From: Ipomoea triloba
Taxonomy: Eukaryota; Streptophyta; Magnoliopsida; Solanales; Convolvulaceae
Length of the DNA stretch: 64,000 nucleotides
Direction of reading: 5' to 3'
NCBI RefSeq assembly: GCF_003576645.1
Contig: NC_044919.1
Location: forward strand, 31,757,899-31,821,898
Positions 20,271-31,390 of this stretch are shown piece after piece (the stretch's first letter is position 1; every line of letters starts with the position of its first letter). The translations under genes and the position numbers were made by a program. The notes beneath the pieces were generated by a model, which was given only the letters and a program-made list of their open reading frames with translations, made no database searches and was not told where the DNA came from.

Positions 20271-23200
20271 CTCTCCATGGGGAAGCCCAAAATGATCCAC
20301 TCGTCATCACACTAGATGTCAACGGAACGGATGTCCAGCGGGTGTTGGTTGACACGGGGAGCTCGGTGAACATCTTATATTTTGATGTCTTTGCTCGATT
20401 TGGTCTGTCCACCGATCAGTTAACCCCAATTCGGACCCCGCTGTCTGGTTTCACTGGTGACTCCATAGAAACAGAGGGAGTCATCAGCTTGAATATGGAG
20501 TTGGGCAGCCAAACAAACATATTGAAGACTACCATGGACTTTGTGGTAGTGAAATTGAAGTGTGTTCACAACGCCATACTTGGGCGACCAGGTATCACTC
20601 GCGTAGCTGCTATTATATCCATGAACCACTTGTGCATGAAGTTCCATACACCTAATGGGGTTGGAGTGGTTCGAGGAGACCAACGTGCTGCTCGACAGTG
20701 CTAGGTGCGAGTAGTCAAACAGTCGGACCGGGAGGAAGGCAGGATTCACACCATATCCCAGCAGGTAGACCGCGGAGAAGAGAGGGAAAAACCGCAACCT
20801 GCCTCAGAATTGGAAGAGATAGTACTTGACTCCGACCGACCAGAAAGGGTGGTTAAAATCGGTCGGGGACTCCCTGCAGACCTACGTGAGGACATCATCG
20901 GAGTGTTGCAGAAGTAAAAAGACGTTTTTGCTTGGGGACCGGAAGACATGCCCGGGGTTGATCGGTCTGTCATTTTCCACCGCTTATCAATTCAACCGGG
21001 TTCGAAACCAGTCAAGCAAAAGAAAAGGCACCTGTCAAGCGAAAGGAGAGAATTCGTGAAAAAGGAGACCGCCACCCTCTTGTCGGTAGGGCACATCCGA
21101 GAGGTCCTCTACCCGGAGTGGTTAGCCAACGTAGTCCTCGCGCCTAAACCGCCAACATGGAGAATGTGTGTTGACTACACCGATTTGAAAAAAGCTTGCC
21201 CGAAGGATCCATATCCCCTACCAAATCCTAACCAGATAGTTGATGAAACGGCCAGGTGTGAGCTGTTGAGTTTCGTGGACGCCTTCAAAGGATACCATCA
21301 AATCTTCATGAGCAAGGAAGATGAAGAGAAGACTGCTTTCATCACCCCGGACGGAGTGTTTTGCTACGTGGTAATGGCGTTTGGTTTGCGGAACTCTGGA
21401 GCTACATACCAAAGGATGGTGAACAAATTGTTTAAAGGTTTGCTCGGATCAACTATGGAAGCATATGTGGATGACATGCTCATCAAGAGTCGATTAAAAG
21501 AAACTCATCCTACCGATCTTGCCCGGGCGTTCAAGGTGATGGAAACTTTCAACTTGCGTCTGAACCCAAGTAAGTGTACCTTTGCTGTTCAGACGGGAAA
21601 ATTCTTGGGGTTCATGATGACGGGGCGGGGGATTGAGCCAAATCCCAAGAAGGTCAGAGCGATAATGGAGATGCAACCCCCCCGATCGGTCAAGGATGTT
21701 CAGCGACTGACTGGTCAACTAGCAGCGCTTAGCCGTTTCCTATCCAAGTCAGCCGAAAAGTCTCTACCGTTCTTTCAGATTTTGAAAAAATCAAATGGTT
21801 TTGAGTGGACACCGGCGTGTCAATCGGCTTTTGAAGGTCTAAAGGTATACTTGAGCTCCGCACCAGTCCTCTCGAAGCCGGAGAAAGATGAGGTCTTATT
21901 CGTTTATTTGGCCGTGTCCGACCGAGCGGTCAGATCCGTGCTTGTCCGTGAAGAAGCTAAGGGAATTCAAAAGCCGATCTACTACGTGAGCAAAGCTCTT
22001 CAAGGAGCAGAGCTGAGGTACACAAAATTTGAGAAGACCGCGTTGGCGCTCTGGGTGATGGCCAGAAGACTTGCACCTTACTTCCAAGCTCACCCGATAG
22101 TAGTGCTAACCGATCAACCGTTGGGGACGATCCTCAGGAATCCAACATCATCAGGGCGATTGATCAAATGGGCCATGATGCTCACCCAGTTCGCGATTGA
22201 GTATAAGCCCCGTCTTGCCATCAAGGGTCAAGCATTGGCTGATTTCATCGTCGAATGCACCGCACGCGATCTGGAACCTGACCGACCGACTGCCCTAGAA
22301 GAACCATGGTGGGAAGTTTCTACTGATGGGTCGTCAAATAAGAAGGGATGTGGGGGTGGAATTGTGCTCACATCCCCCGAGGGTTTCAAGATTAATCAAG
22401 CCTTGATTTTCAAATTTCAACCTACCAACAACGAAGCAGAATACGAGGCACTCATAGGCGGGTTGCGACTGGCCAAGCAGATGAAGGCCGAACGGTTAAG
22501 GGCACGGTCAGACTCCCGGTTGATAATCGGACAGCTATCCAGCATGATCGATGCAAAGGAAGATCGAATGATACAGTACAAGGATATTGCGCTCGAATTG
22601 TTGCAACAATTCAAAAAATACGAGCTGATCCAAGTATCAAGGATGGAGAACACAGACGCTGACATGCTCTCCAAGTTGACTCAAGAAGCTCCTGAATACG
22701 TGTCCAAGATTGCACGCATTGAAGAAATTGAAGCGCCAAGCATTGATGTCACAGAAGTCCGACCGGTTGAGATAGGCGAGCCAGATTGGATGTACGACTT
22801 GAAGAATTACATCGCCAATGGCACTCTACTGGACGACTCCTCCCGGGCAAAGAAAGTTAAGTTAAGGGCACCACGTTTCCAATTGGTTGATGATAGGCTC
22901 TACAAAAGATCATACGGCGGACCGCTTCTCCGGTGTTTAACCAGCGACGAGGCAAAAGTTGTGATGGAAGAAGTTCATGAGGGGATTTGTTCTGCCCATC
23001 AAGGACCGAGAACACTCGCGCAAAAGATCATTCTGATGGGTTACTATTGGCCTTCGATCAACCTGGATTGCGAGCAATACGTTCGACGATGCGCCACTTG
23101 TCAAGAATTTCACAAGTTACCAGGTCGACCAGCTACCTACTATCAACCAGTGAGCGAAGTAATACCTTTTGCAAGGTGGGGTGTGGACCTGATCGGAGCA

Positions 23201-24145
23201 TTCCCGATGGCAGCCGGACGCAAAAAGTATGTGATAGTGGTGATCGACTACTTCACCAAGTGGGTGGAAGCAAAAGCGTTGGCAACCATCACTTCTCAAC
23301 AGTGTCAAAAGTTCCTTTGGAAAAATGTGATTACTCGCCAACAGTGTCAAAAGTTCCTTTGGAAAAATGTGATTACTCGCTTCGGGGTACCTGTTCTCCT
23401 TTGGAAAAATGTGATTACTCGCTTCGGGGTACCTGTTCAATTGATCACAGATGTGATTACTCGCTTCGGGGTACCTGTTCAATTGATCACAGATAACGGG
23501 ACGCAATTTGACAGCCGATCGTTTAAGAACTTCATGGCTCATTTGGGCATAAAGCATACCCGAGTGGCCGTAGCATACCCGCAATCAAATGGTCAAGTGG
23601 AGAACACCAACCGGACGATCTTGGATGGATTGAAAAAGAAGTTGCAAACTGCAGGTCGAGGCTGGGTTGATGAACTTTCATATGTTCTTTGGACATACCG
23701 AACCACCCCGCGTCGGGCAACGAATGAGACACCCTTCTCGCTGACATATGGATTCGAGGCAAGAGTGCCGATTGAAGCATGGCTCCCTACCACCCGGGAA
23801 AAAAATTATGATCCGGAAGTGAATGATGAGATGCAAGGTACGGAACTCAATTTCATAGACGAAAAAAGGGACATGGCAGCTCGAAGGTTAATAGAATATC
23901 AGAGGAATGCCAAAGTAGCCCATGACGGTCGAGTGAACCCACGATATTTCCAAGTAGGAGATCTGGTCCTACGGCGGAGGGAAGCTAGCAAACCGACTGA
24001 TCACGGAAAATTTGCCAAGAAATGGGAAGGACCCTACAAGGTCTCTGCAATGGTTCAGCCAGGTACCTATAAGTTAGAGACTATTTCTGGTCGATTAGTC
24101 GCCCGAGTGTGGAACTCTGAGCACCTTATTAAATTTCACATGTAG
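20271..24145 (+). pseudogene. pol of the Tat element: protease, RT, RNase H, aRNase H, integrase
   Basis: Continues the gag frame. The protease has the aspartic motif VLVDTGSSVNIL near 20,345-20,380 and an ILGRPG flap end near 20,580. TAG at 20702-20704 and TAA at 20915-20917 interrupt the linker. From 20,948 an unbroken 1,065-codon frame holds reverse transcriptase (catalytic YVDDM near 21,465), the retroviral-type RNase H (about 21,880-22,140), a second RNase H opening STDGSSNKKGCGGG near 22,320 with NNEAEYEAL, and integrase with an HHCC finger (near 22,985-23,110), the first Asp in WGVDLIGAF, the second in ITDNGTQFD and the Glu in SNGQVENTNR. The integrase core contains an in-frame 42-base staircase duplication between its first and second Asp (23300-23494), which would disrupt folding. 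No chromodomain was seen at the C-terminus, as expected for Tat. Confidence 0.9.
23300..23494 (+). repeat. Staircase tandem repeat, 42-base period, in integrase
   Basis: Three joints, each an exact 42-base duplication: units starting CAACAGTGTCAAAAG, then CTTTGGAAAAATGTG, then GTGATTACTCGCTTC. The duplicated windows advance through the integrase core between the first and second catalytic Asp. The reading frame is kept throughout. Confidence 0.9.
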
Positions 24146-24229
24146 TTTAGTTGTTGGAATGTAACTTGCATCTAGAATAATTAAGTCGCAGTGTTTTTGG
24201 AATTTTTTCACTGTAATCTTGCTTGGTGT

Positions 24230-24232
<3 letters not shown>

Positions 24233-24272
<40 letters not shown>

Positions 24273-24895
24273 GACCTGCACGATCTTCGTTTGGGGTTGT
24301 GCTCGACCTGCACGTTCTCGTTTGGGGTTTTGTTCGACCTGCACGGATTCGTTTGGGGTTTTTCGACCTGCACGAATCTTCGTTTGGGGTTGTGTTCGAC
24401 CTGCACGTTTGGGGTTTTGTTCGACTTGCACGAATCTTTGTTTGGGGTTATGCTCGACCTGCACGAATCTTCGTTTGGGGTTTTGTTCAACCTGCACGAG
24501 TATTCGTTTGGGGTTTTATTCGACCTGCACGGATCTCCGTTTGGGGTTTTGATCGACCTGCACGGATCTCCGTTTGGGATTTTGATCGACCTGCACGAAT
24601 TTTCGTTTGGGGTTTTTCGACCTGCACGAATCTTCGTTTGGGGTTGTGTTCGACCTGCACGTTTGGGGTTATGTTCGACCTGCACGAATTTTCGTTTGGG
24701 GTTTTGTTCGACCTGCACGAATCTTCGTTTGGGGTTGTGTTCGACCTGCACGAATCTTCGTTTGGGGTTGTGCTCGACCTGCACGAATCTTTGTTTGGGG
24801 TTTTGTTCAACCTGCACGAGTATTCGTTTGGGGTTTTATTCGACCTGCACGGATCTCCGTTTGGGCTTTATTCGACCTGCACGAATTTATTCAAA
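24233..24895 (+). repeat. Poly-A tract and 20-copy minisatellite in the 3' untranslated region of the Tat element
   Basis: A run of about 38 A at 24234-24271 is followed by about 20 tandem units of mostly 31-33 bases, typical unit CGACCTGCACGAATCTTCGT followed by TTGGGGTTGTGTT; two units are shortened to about 24-25 bases. Units 4-5 match 12-13 and units 8-9 match 18-19, so there is a higher-order arrangement. The 33-base length keeps frames open on both strands, which gives spurious repetitive proteins. Tat-lineage elements are known to carry such variable tandem repeats here. Confidence 0.95.
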
Positions 24896-26210
24896 TAAAT
24901 GTGCCATCAGAGCAGCAAGTTGTGCAAGTTTGATTAGCGGTATTGAGTGGAAGAATATACTACTTGAGAAATTACAAGAAAGCATAGAGAAGCTTGAAGA
25001 AATTAAGAGAATGTACTACTTGAAAAACTGCAAGAAAGCATAGAGAAGCTTGAATATTATCTTATGTCAAGAAATTTGCAAGATGGTTGATCGGTCGACA
25101 AACACCTTGGAAGTCAAGCAACCTGCACCAGTCGGCTAAGCACTTCGTGCAACCAGCCCGGAAAATTTGACCACTTGGACGCCATGCAATCTGGTCGATC
25201 ATCCACTTGGAAGCCTAGCAACCTGCAACGATCGACAACCACTTCAATGTCAAACGACTTGCGACTGACAAAGTGATATGTTGACCGACCATCCACTTGA
25301 ATGGCAAGCAAATTGCACAGGACTACCAACGATACCAAGCGACTTGCACCAGAATAGAGTCAGCAATGCAACATGAACAAGTGTTATCAACTTTTAGACC
25401 ACATGTAATTTTTTGGTTTGTGTTGATTGGACTAGTTGTACCACTTGTACTGGTTGTTAAAAAAAAAATCGACCGATCCAGTCGGTCGACGTCAACCGAC
25501 TGGTCGACGTCGACCAGGGCTGGTCGACGTCGACCAACCAGTTGGCGGTCGTCGACTGGATTACAGGACCAGATCTGGATTTTCCAGATCTGGTCCAAAA
25601 AAAAAGTATTTTTTGTTTTTTGTTTTGATAGCTTGGAAGACTACTGGTGGGAGCATTGTTCTTGGCAAGTCCAAAGTGTCAAACTGGAGGAAATATACAC
25701 GCAGGTGGTCGGATCATAAAAATCACTCAGCTGACCGATAACAATCACCCCATTTGGTCTGGATGCGCCTGGTCAAGTCAACCACTCGGTGATTCGTATG
25801 TGTTACCTTCCTCATCCCCAGCCGTGGAGAACTTGATTGGTCCGTCAACTATTACTTGACCAAGGTATCACCAAGGGAAGACCCATCTCCAAACCATGGA
25901 AAAGATGTGAACAAAATCCGCTGAATGATCCATTGCTCGACGATCGGAAACAACCAAGACAAACCCGTCTTTAATGATTATGCTTTCGGTTGTACTCTTT
26001 TTCCCTTAGCTAGGTTTTTTCCGATAGGGTTTTTCTTAGTCTAAGGTTTTTAACGAGGAAACCCGCGTAAATCACGCCCCTGCTCAACTCAAACTTGAGG
26101 AGTTCATCACGGACTATCAAGGCATTCAAACCAGGGAGACTTTACTCGCAACAAGTTAGCCGCCTAAGAGCATATTCTACTTCTCGAACCTGACGACTCT
26201 CGCAGATTCA
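24896..26210 (+). other. Non-coding 3' region of the Tat element
   Basis: The region between the minisatellite and the 3' LTR contains further degenerate repeats: an AAGAAAGCATAGAGAAGCTT direct repeat near 24,975-25,050, and CACTTGGA...CAAGCAACCTGCA units at 25,090-25,345. A cluster of GGTCGACGTCGACC-type palindromes lies at 25,470-25,560. No protein is encoded. Confidence 0.7.
25566..25596 (+). other. Perfect 13-bp hairpin in the element's 3' region
   Basis: GGACCAGATCTGG (25566-25578), loop ATTTT, then CCAGATCTGGTCC (25584-25596), followed by nine A. In RNA this is a stable stem; the A-run is on the plus strand, so it is not a U-tract terminator. Its role is unknown. It sits directly downstream of the palindrome cluster. 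Confidence 0.8.
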
Positions 26211-26226
26211 AGAAGTGGGGGACTTG
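26211..26226 (+). other. Polypurine tract
   Basis: AGAAGTGGGGGACTTG ends at the base before the 3' LTR. Its purine-rich core, about AGAAGTGGGGGA, is the expected primer for plus-strand synthesis. Confidence 0.7.
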
Positions 26227-26828
26227 TGATGGGTAAATATGCACATGTACTAGTCGGTCCGTAAATCACCTGTCCGTCAACGGTCACCCAACCTGTCCGT
26301 CAACGGTCACCCAATCGGTCCGTCGACGGTCACCCAACTGGTCCGTCGGCCGCATGATCGGAGCAACACACCTTGTGGATTGGAGGCTCACGAGCGCAAT
26401 AATTGCTTGATGTGACGACCGACAACTTTTCGGGAACAAGGGATCCGTGTTTTCATCACCTCGAGTAATTCAACCACTTCGAGAGAACCAATGCGCATTT
26501 TGCGGAGTGACTGTTCAGCCCATGCAAATATGCCATCCACTTGCATATCAGACACCATGTGCATAGTGATCCACTTTGTATAAATATAGGGGTCATTCCC
26601 CTCACTAAGGAGAACTCATCAATACTACACTAATACACTTGTGATTTGCTCATTCGTCTCTCTTGCTCTCTCCTTGTTACTGTTCGTCACCCGTAGAGCG
26701 ACATAGCTTCTTACCGCTCAGTCGTTAACCGGTAGACCGACCGATTGACCGGCCGAGCGACATTCTTCACCACACGTAACACACGTATTCGTAGCGTAAT
26801 CGTAGAACCGTTTACATTTACGCTATCA
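26227..26828 (+). repeat. 3' LTR of the Tat element
   Basis: 602 bases, the same length as the 5' LTR, with 8 differences noted by eye (for example CAACAG versus CAATAA and GAGCG versus GAGAG). It ends ACGCTATCA and is followed by the TATAT target duplication. Confidence 0.95.
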
Positions 26829-29009
26829 TATATATATATTATAAATTATTATAATTAAAAGTAACTTGGTATAAATATACAAAAATAATTAAATATGATA
26901 CATATAAGAAGATAACATAGAATATATATATTATAATAATTATAATTAAAATGACAAAAATAGTATATATACATGGCAATCTTAGTTAACTTAAGAATTG
27001 TAAGAAAATTACATTCCCTTTAAAATCCAGGGTGGATTTTATGTTGTATTCTTTTGTAAAAGTAAGATAATATGAATCAAACATGAAAATATAAGTTTTG
27101 AAATGTCAAATTCCCTTGATTATGTTATATAAATTGAACCAAACATCCATAGGGATTTCTCAATCTCACACATTATGGATTCGTAAGAATCAAATTTGAC
27201 TATGATTTCTTCTGATAAATCATTGAGCTCAATGGTTTCGTAGTTGGTTTCATCTTCTTCAATTCTCCCATAGCATTGATAGTATTAGCCATATATCCTT
27301 GTGGATATATGACACTCGACATCTCATCATTCCTTTCTATCAGAGCCAAAGTGATTGTTCACATTAATCTTTAAAACTTTGAATATAATAAGCCTCCTTA
27401 AATACCATCAACTCGTCTATGATATAAATATGATACAATAATAATTAACTAAATTATTGATAACTTCAAAGGAGTTCCTCAATCTTCAAGCACATTCTCT
27501 CAACCCCTTTTTCCCAGCTGCCAACCATTTTTTGCCCATTCAACAACACCCACCGTTGTATGAACCCCCCTCTACTTCATGCCTAAACAAATTATAATGC
27601 TACCAACATTTTGTTATAGTAAGTCTCATCTTCTTAATTCTATGAAACTAATAAAAAGAAGTATAGTGTTTGTAGGGAGAAGAAAGTAAATTAGTTCACT
27701 CGAGGGACTTGAGAAATAAAAAATATTAAGTTCAATAAAACTGTAATTAAATTTTTTACACAAATATAAAATTTTTATATTGTTAAAAGAATTTAACGGT
27801 TATAACTAAAGTAATGCAAGCCAAATACCTAGATGGCTAGATATAACAACTAATTGCTAACTAGATATGCCATTTTGATCATAATGGGGGTTGGAAATTG
27901 CAAGGAATGACTTTGATTGTTGAATGGTTGGAGAGTATTCATCTTGACAAGCATCCAACGACGACTCATATCTTTAAAGTGACCAAATGACATTTTTAAC
28001 CTCCAAAACTAAGTATACAAACATTTATCGAGTCACTTGAACCTGCATCTGTGTGTGAGGATTCAAGTGAGAACAGACTATGACGTAAAAAGTGATGATT
28101 GATCTGATCTATCAATTTAGATATATCGACAATTAAGAGTTACTAAAAAATAAAGAGTTGTTGCAAATATTATAAAACTGATCTGGTCTTTTCTACCTTT
28201 ATTTTTCAGCAACTGTCAATCGTTCATTTGGGCTAAATAAATGGACCAAATTAGTCATAACATTTTAGTTGGAGTTTGTTCTCACATGAAGTGCATAGTA
28301 ATATCCAGGCAATGTGTTTGGCATATAACTAGACCAACCTTACCAAGTTCTCACATTATCTGAAATATCAATTACTTTTGATCTAATTTCACAAATTTTT
28401 ACTTGTTCAACGGAGTCAATTGTATTCGTTAAAAAATTATATAACCTAATTACATTTATATATATATATATATAATTTAAATTCGTCCATTTACCTTTAA
28501 AAGTGAAATGAACAGAATCAAACCTAAAAAAGTTTCATATCAGCATATAATCTATATATCTTAATCAAACTTATCATGGAGAATGAATGGTTGTTTAATA
28601 AATTTCACTGGCCACCACCACAAATAAATAAATAATATAAAAACTAGATATCGAAAAAATAATTTGAAAGAGCATGCATATGTCAGCTACGTTCCTATAG
28701 TAATTTACAATACACTAGTGGCCACACTCTCTGTATGTCACACAAGATCTTTTTAGTGTGATTTTTATTTCCTATATGATTTCTGAGTTTACTTATAATA
28801 CATATCATCGTATAATATATGCGGACTTCTTCATTATTCAAAAAAAATCTTAATTATTACTTTGCACGTACAACCTTGTGTATTAATTTATTTATTCAAG
28901 ATGATATTAATAATATAAACATGTATTATTCATATCTTGAAACATATTTCTATATGAAAATTTTACAATATTTTATGTAAGAATATTGTATTTCAAAAAT
29001 GAGAAGTGG

Positions 29010-29099
<90 letters not shown>

Positions 29100-30425
29100 A
29101 ACAGTTTACGTAAGATATAATTGTATAAATAGTTAAATATGTAATAATTTAATTTAGTTTTTAAAATATAATTCTTTAAGTAAAATATTGTAGTTTAACA
29201 AAATTTGAAAAATGTGTTCTTAGTCCTTCAATTCATCTCCACTTGTCATTATAGTCCATAACTTTTTATTTTTACAATATACCCTTAGCTTTGCAAAAGA
29301 GTTACAGTTCTAGTTCATCAGCCAACAAAACTGTTCAGTTTTATTAGTGATTTACATAATATATACATGTGTATTTTAATAAATTTCTAATATTATTTCT
29401 TTAATTATAACTTTTCTTCAATCTTAATATTTTATATGTAAAATAGAAAAAAATGATTTTAAGAAGTTCGTGTAAGGGGAAGCCTGGAAGACACATTGAA
29501 TATGCAGAGGGAAAATGTAAACAAGAAGGTTGATAATTTTTTTATGCATATCAAAATTAAAATGTTATTAAGAAAAAGACAATAAAAAAAAACACTAAAA
29601 TTGCATCTCATATGCAATTTAATAGTTTTCTTACTCTTGGGACTAAAATACCAATTATTTTTTAAAAAATTAAGGATATTTTTTGAATACTAACTCTATT
29701 ACAAGGTACTAAAATGGTATATGTTCTATATTTTCTTTATCGGTTACTGTTCAGAAAGTCAATACCTCACTGGATATATTATAACTGCAAACAGAAAAAA
29801 CAAAAATTTATTACCTAAAATGACTAATTGTACTGTGAATTGTTGAGAGACAAGATATAATTTTTATTTTTTTTTTTATTTTAGGTGCTATCACAATTGC
29901 ACTTAGGACTAATCCAACAAAGAATACTTTTTGACATTTGTCCTATTTTTTCAAAGTAGTAATAATTTGTAATGGAAGATTACTTGAGTTATTTTAGTAG
30001 TTTAAGAACATTATAAGATTAAAAAAGAATGACAATAATTTGGGGCGTCCCGCGGTGGTATGATTTGTGGCACCAAAATATATAAAATGGCGCAATTCTC
30101 CAAGCCAACTTGATTGCCTTTACAAAATTATTAGGATCAGATTATTGCAGTGGGATTCCAAATGTCAGTCCTCTCCGTGGAATGGGAGAAAAATTGACAC
30201 TAAAATTTTAATAATTAACTTATTAAAAAGTTATAAGTTATTTTCATTAAATTTTTATCTATCAAATTCGTTGTACGGGATTTTTTAGTGTTATTTGTCT
30301 GACTATTACACAGGAATAAGATTTAGTCATGACATACTTTTGAATAGTGATCGTGGACTTCCTTCGTTACTTGAAAAAAATAATATCATAAAAATTAGAT
30401 TGATATACAACTATTGAAATGATAG
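26829..30425. other. Gene-poor AT-rich region
   Basis: Anonymous AT-rich sequence with TA runs (28,455-28,475) and the long GT/TA microsatellite described separately. Nothing in six frames looks like a conserved protein. Confidence 0.6.
29009..29095. repeat. Compound (GT)n(TA)n microsatellite
   Basis: About nine GT units pass directly into about 33 TA units. Such arrays are highly length-variable and could be polymorphic between plants. Confidence 0.95.
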
Positions 30426-30758
30426 AAAATTATCAAATAGACCAGTGAACTTTATACGAAAAAGAAATTTGACTCTTGAACTTTAAAATGTACAATTTAA
30501 GACATCAATTTGACATTTATGTATATATGGGCACAATAGTTGGTCATCCAATCCATTGGTGATTAGGGTTTTGACAAATGGTGACGCCAGTACAGACATA
30601 TAGTTGTAGGAACCCTAATTACTAATTATAACAGGCGAATGATCGATCAATGGGCCTAAATATACAAAAACAAATTGACGTATTTAATTGTAGCATTTTA
30701 AAGTTCAGAGCCCTAATTATTTTTTAGTGTAAAATTCAATGGTCTATTTGACCATTTT
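30426..30758. mobile_element. Inverted-repeat (MITE-like) element
   Basis: The left arm reads TATCAAATAGACCAGTGAAC and the right arm, reversed, reads GGTCAAATAGACCATTGAAT. The homology of the arms extends inward for about 100 bases (CTTTAAAATG, CAATTTGACAT). There is no coding capacity. The exact ends and target duplication were not resolved. Confidence 0.65.
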
Positions 30759-30999
30759 CCTAGAGATGAAACTACGATTTTAGAGTTATATACAAAACAA
30801 TGAATAAGTATAGAGATTAAAAAGCTATCAATTACCAACGATTATGAATAAGATTGTAAGAATAGCGTATTAGTGTTGTGAAGAATACGATACAAGTTAT
30901 GATAATACTAATATTTATAAGTTATTACATCATTTTTCAAAAAAAAAAAAAGAAGTTATTACATCATGTTAATTAGCTTATTGAGAAGTCAATGCCATG

Positions 31000-31390
31000 G
31001 AAAAATCTTGCCTAGGCATCGATTAATCCCCGTCTAGGCGCTAGGCATTGGTCGACCGCCTAGCGTATCATCTTAAATTGTGGTCTAGGCGATTGGCCTA
31101 GCGACCGCCTAGGCTTCCTAGGCGCCGACTAGACCTCCTAGGCACCGACTAGGCCATCTAGTTGGCTGATTAACTATTGTTCTTTTTCTCTTAATAGGTT
31201 ATTTCACTCAAAACAACATCATTTTGAGCAAAATAACCCTAAATTGTACAAACTCTAGATATTTTTTAGGTTAATATTTAATATTAGTATTAACTATTAA
31301 AGTATTATATAATTTATAATTATTAGGCGTCCTAGGCGTTAGGCACTCCCCAAGCGCCCGAGGAGCGCCTAGCGATTTTTTCAACCATGC
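31000..31390. mobile_element. CTAGGCG-rich inverted-repeat element
   Basis: GC-richer block with many CCTAGGCG/CGCCTAGG motifs at both ends around an AT-rich middle. The left end (CATGGAAAAATCTTGCCTAGG) and the reversed right end (CATGGTTGAAAAAATCGCTAGG) are alike, so it is probably a short transposable element that folds back. Similar CTAGGCG blocks are common in plant genomes as I recall. Confidence 0.6.

Larger units (their letters stand above)
17192..26828 (+). mobile_element. Complete LTR retrotransposon, Ty3/gypsy, Tat lineage (dual RNase H)
   Basis: A 9,637-bp element with two 602-bp LTRs that begin TG and end CA, flanked by the 5-base duplication TATAT (17187-17191 and 26829-26833). 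A primer-binding site follows the 5' LTR directly and a purine tract precedes the 3' LTR. Inside, gag, protease, reverse transcriptase, RNase H, a second archaeal-type RNase H and integrase lie in this order in one frame; the second RNase H is the mark of the Tat/Ogre lineage. I count 8 differences between the LTRs (about 98.7% identity), so the insertion is young, on the order of a million years or less with usual plant rates. Four in-frame stops break gag-pol, so it is not autonomous now. Three staircase-like 42-base duplications inside it look technical. Confidence 0.95.

Noticed and set aside
24095..24817. Minus-strand repetitive frame rich in NPKR and QVE
   Set aside because: Mirror reading of the same minisatellite; overlaps the pol end and the poly-A tract.
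24219..25043. Long plus-strand frame of repetitive Thr/Cys/Leu/Gly peptides
   Set aside because: The 33-base minisatellite unit is a multiple of three, so frames stay open by repetition. There is no start context or conserved domain.
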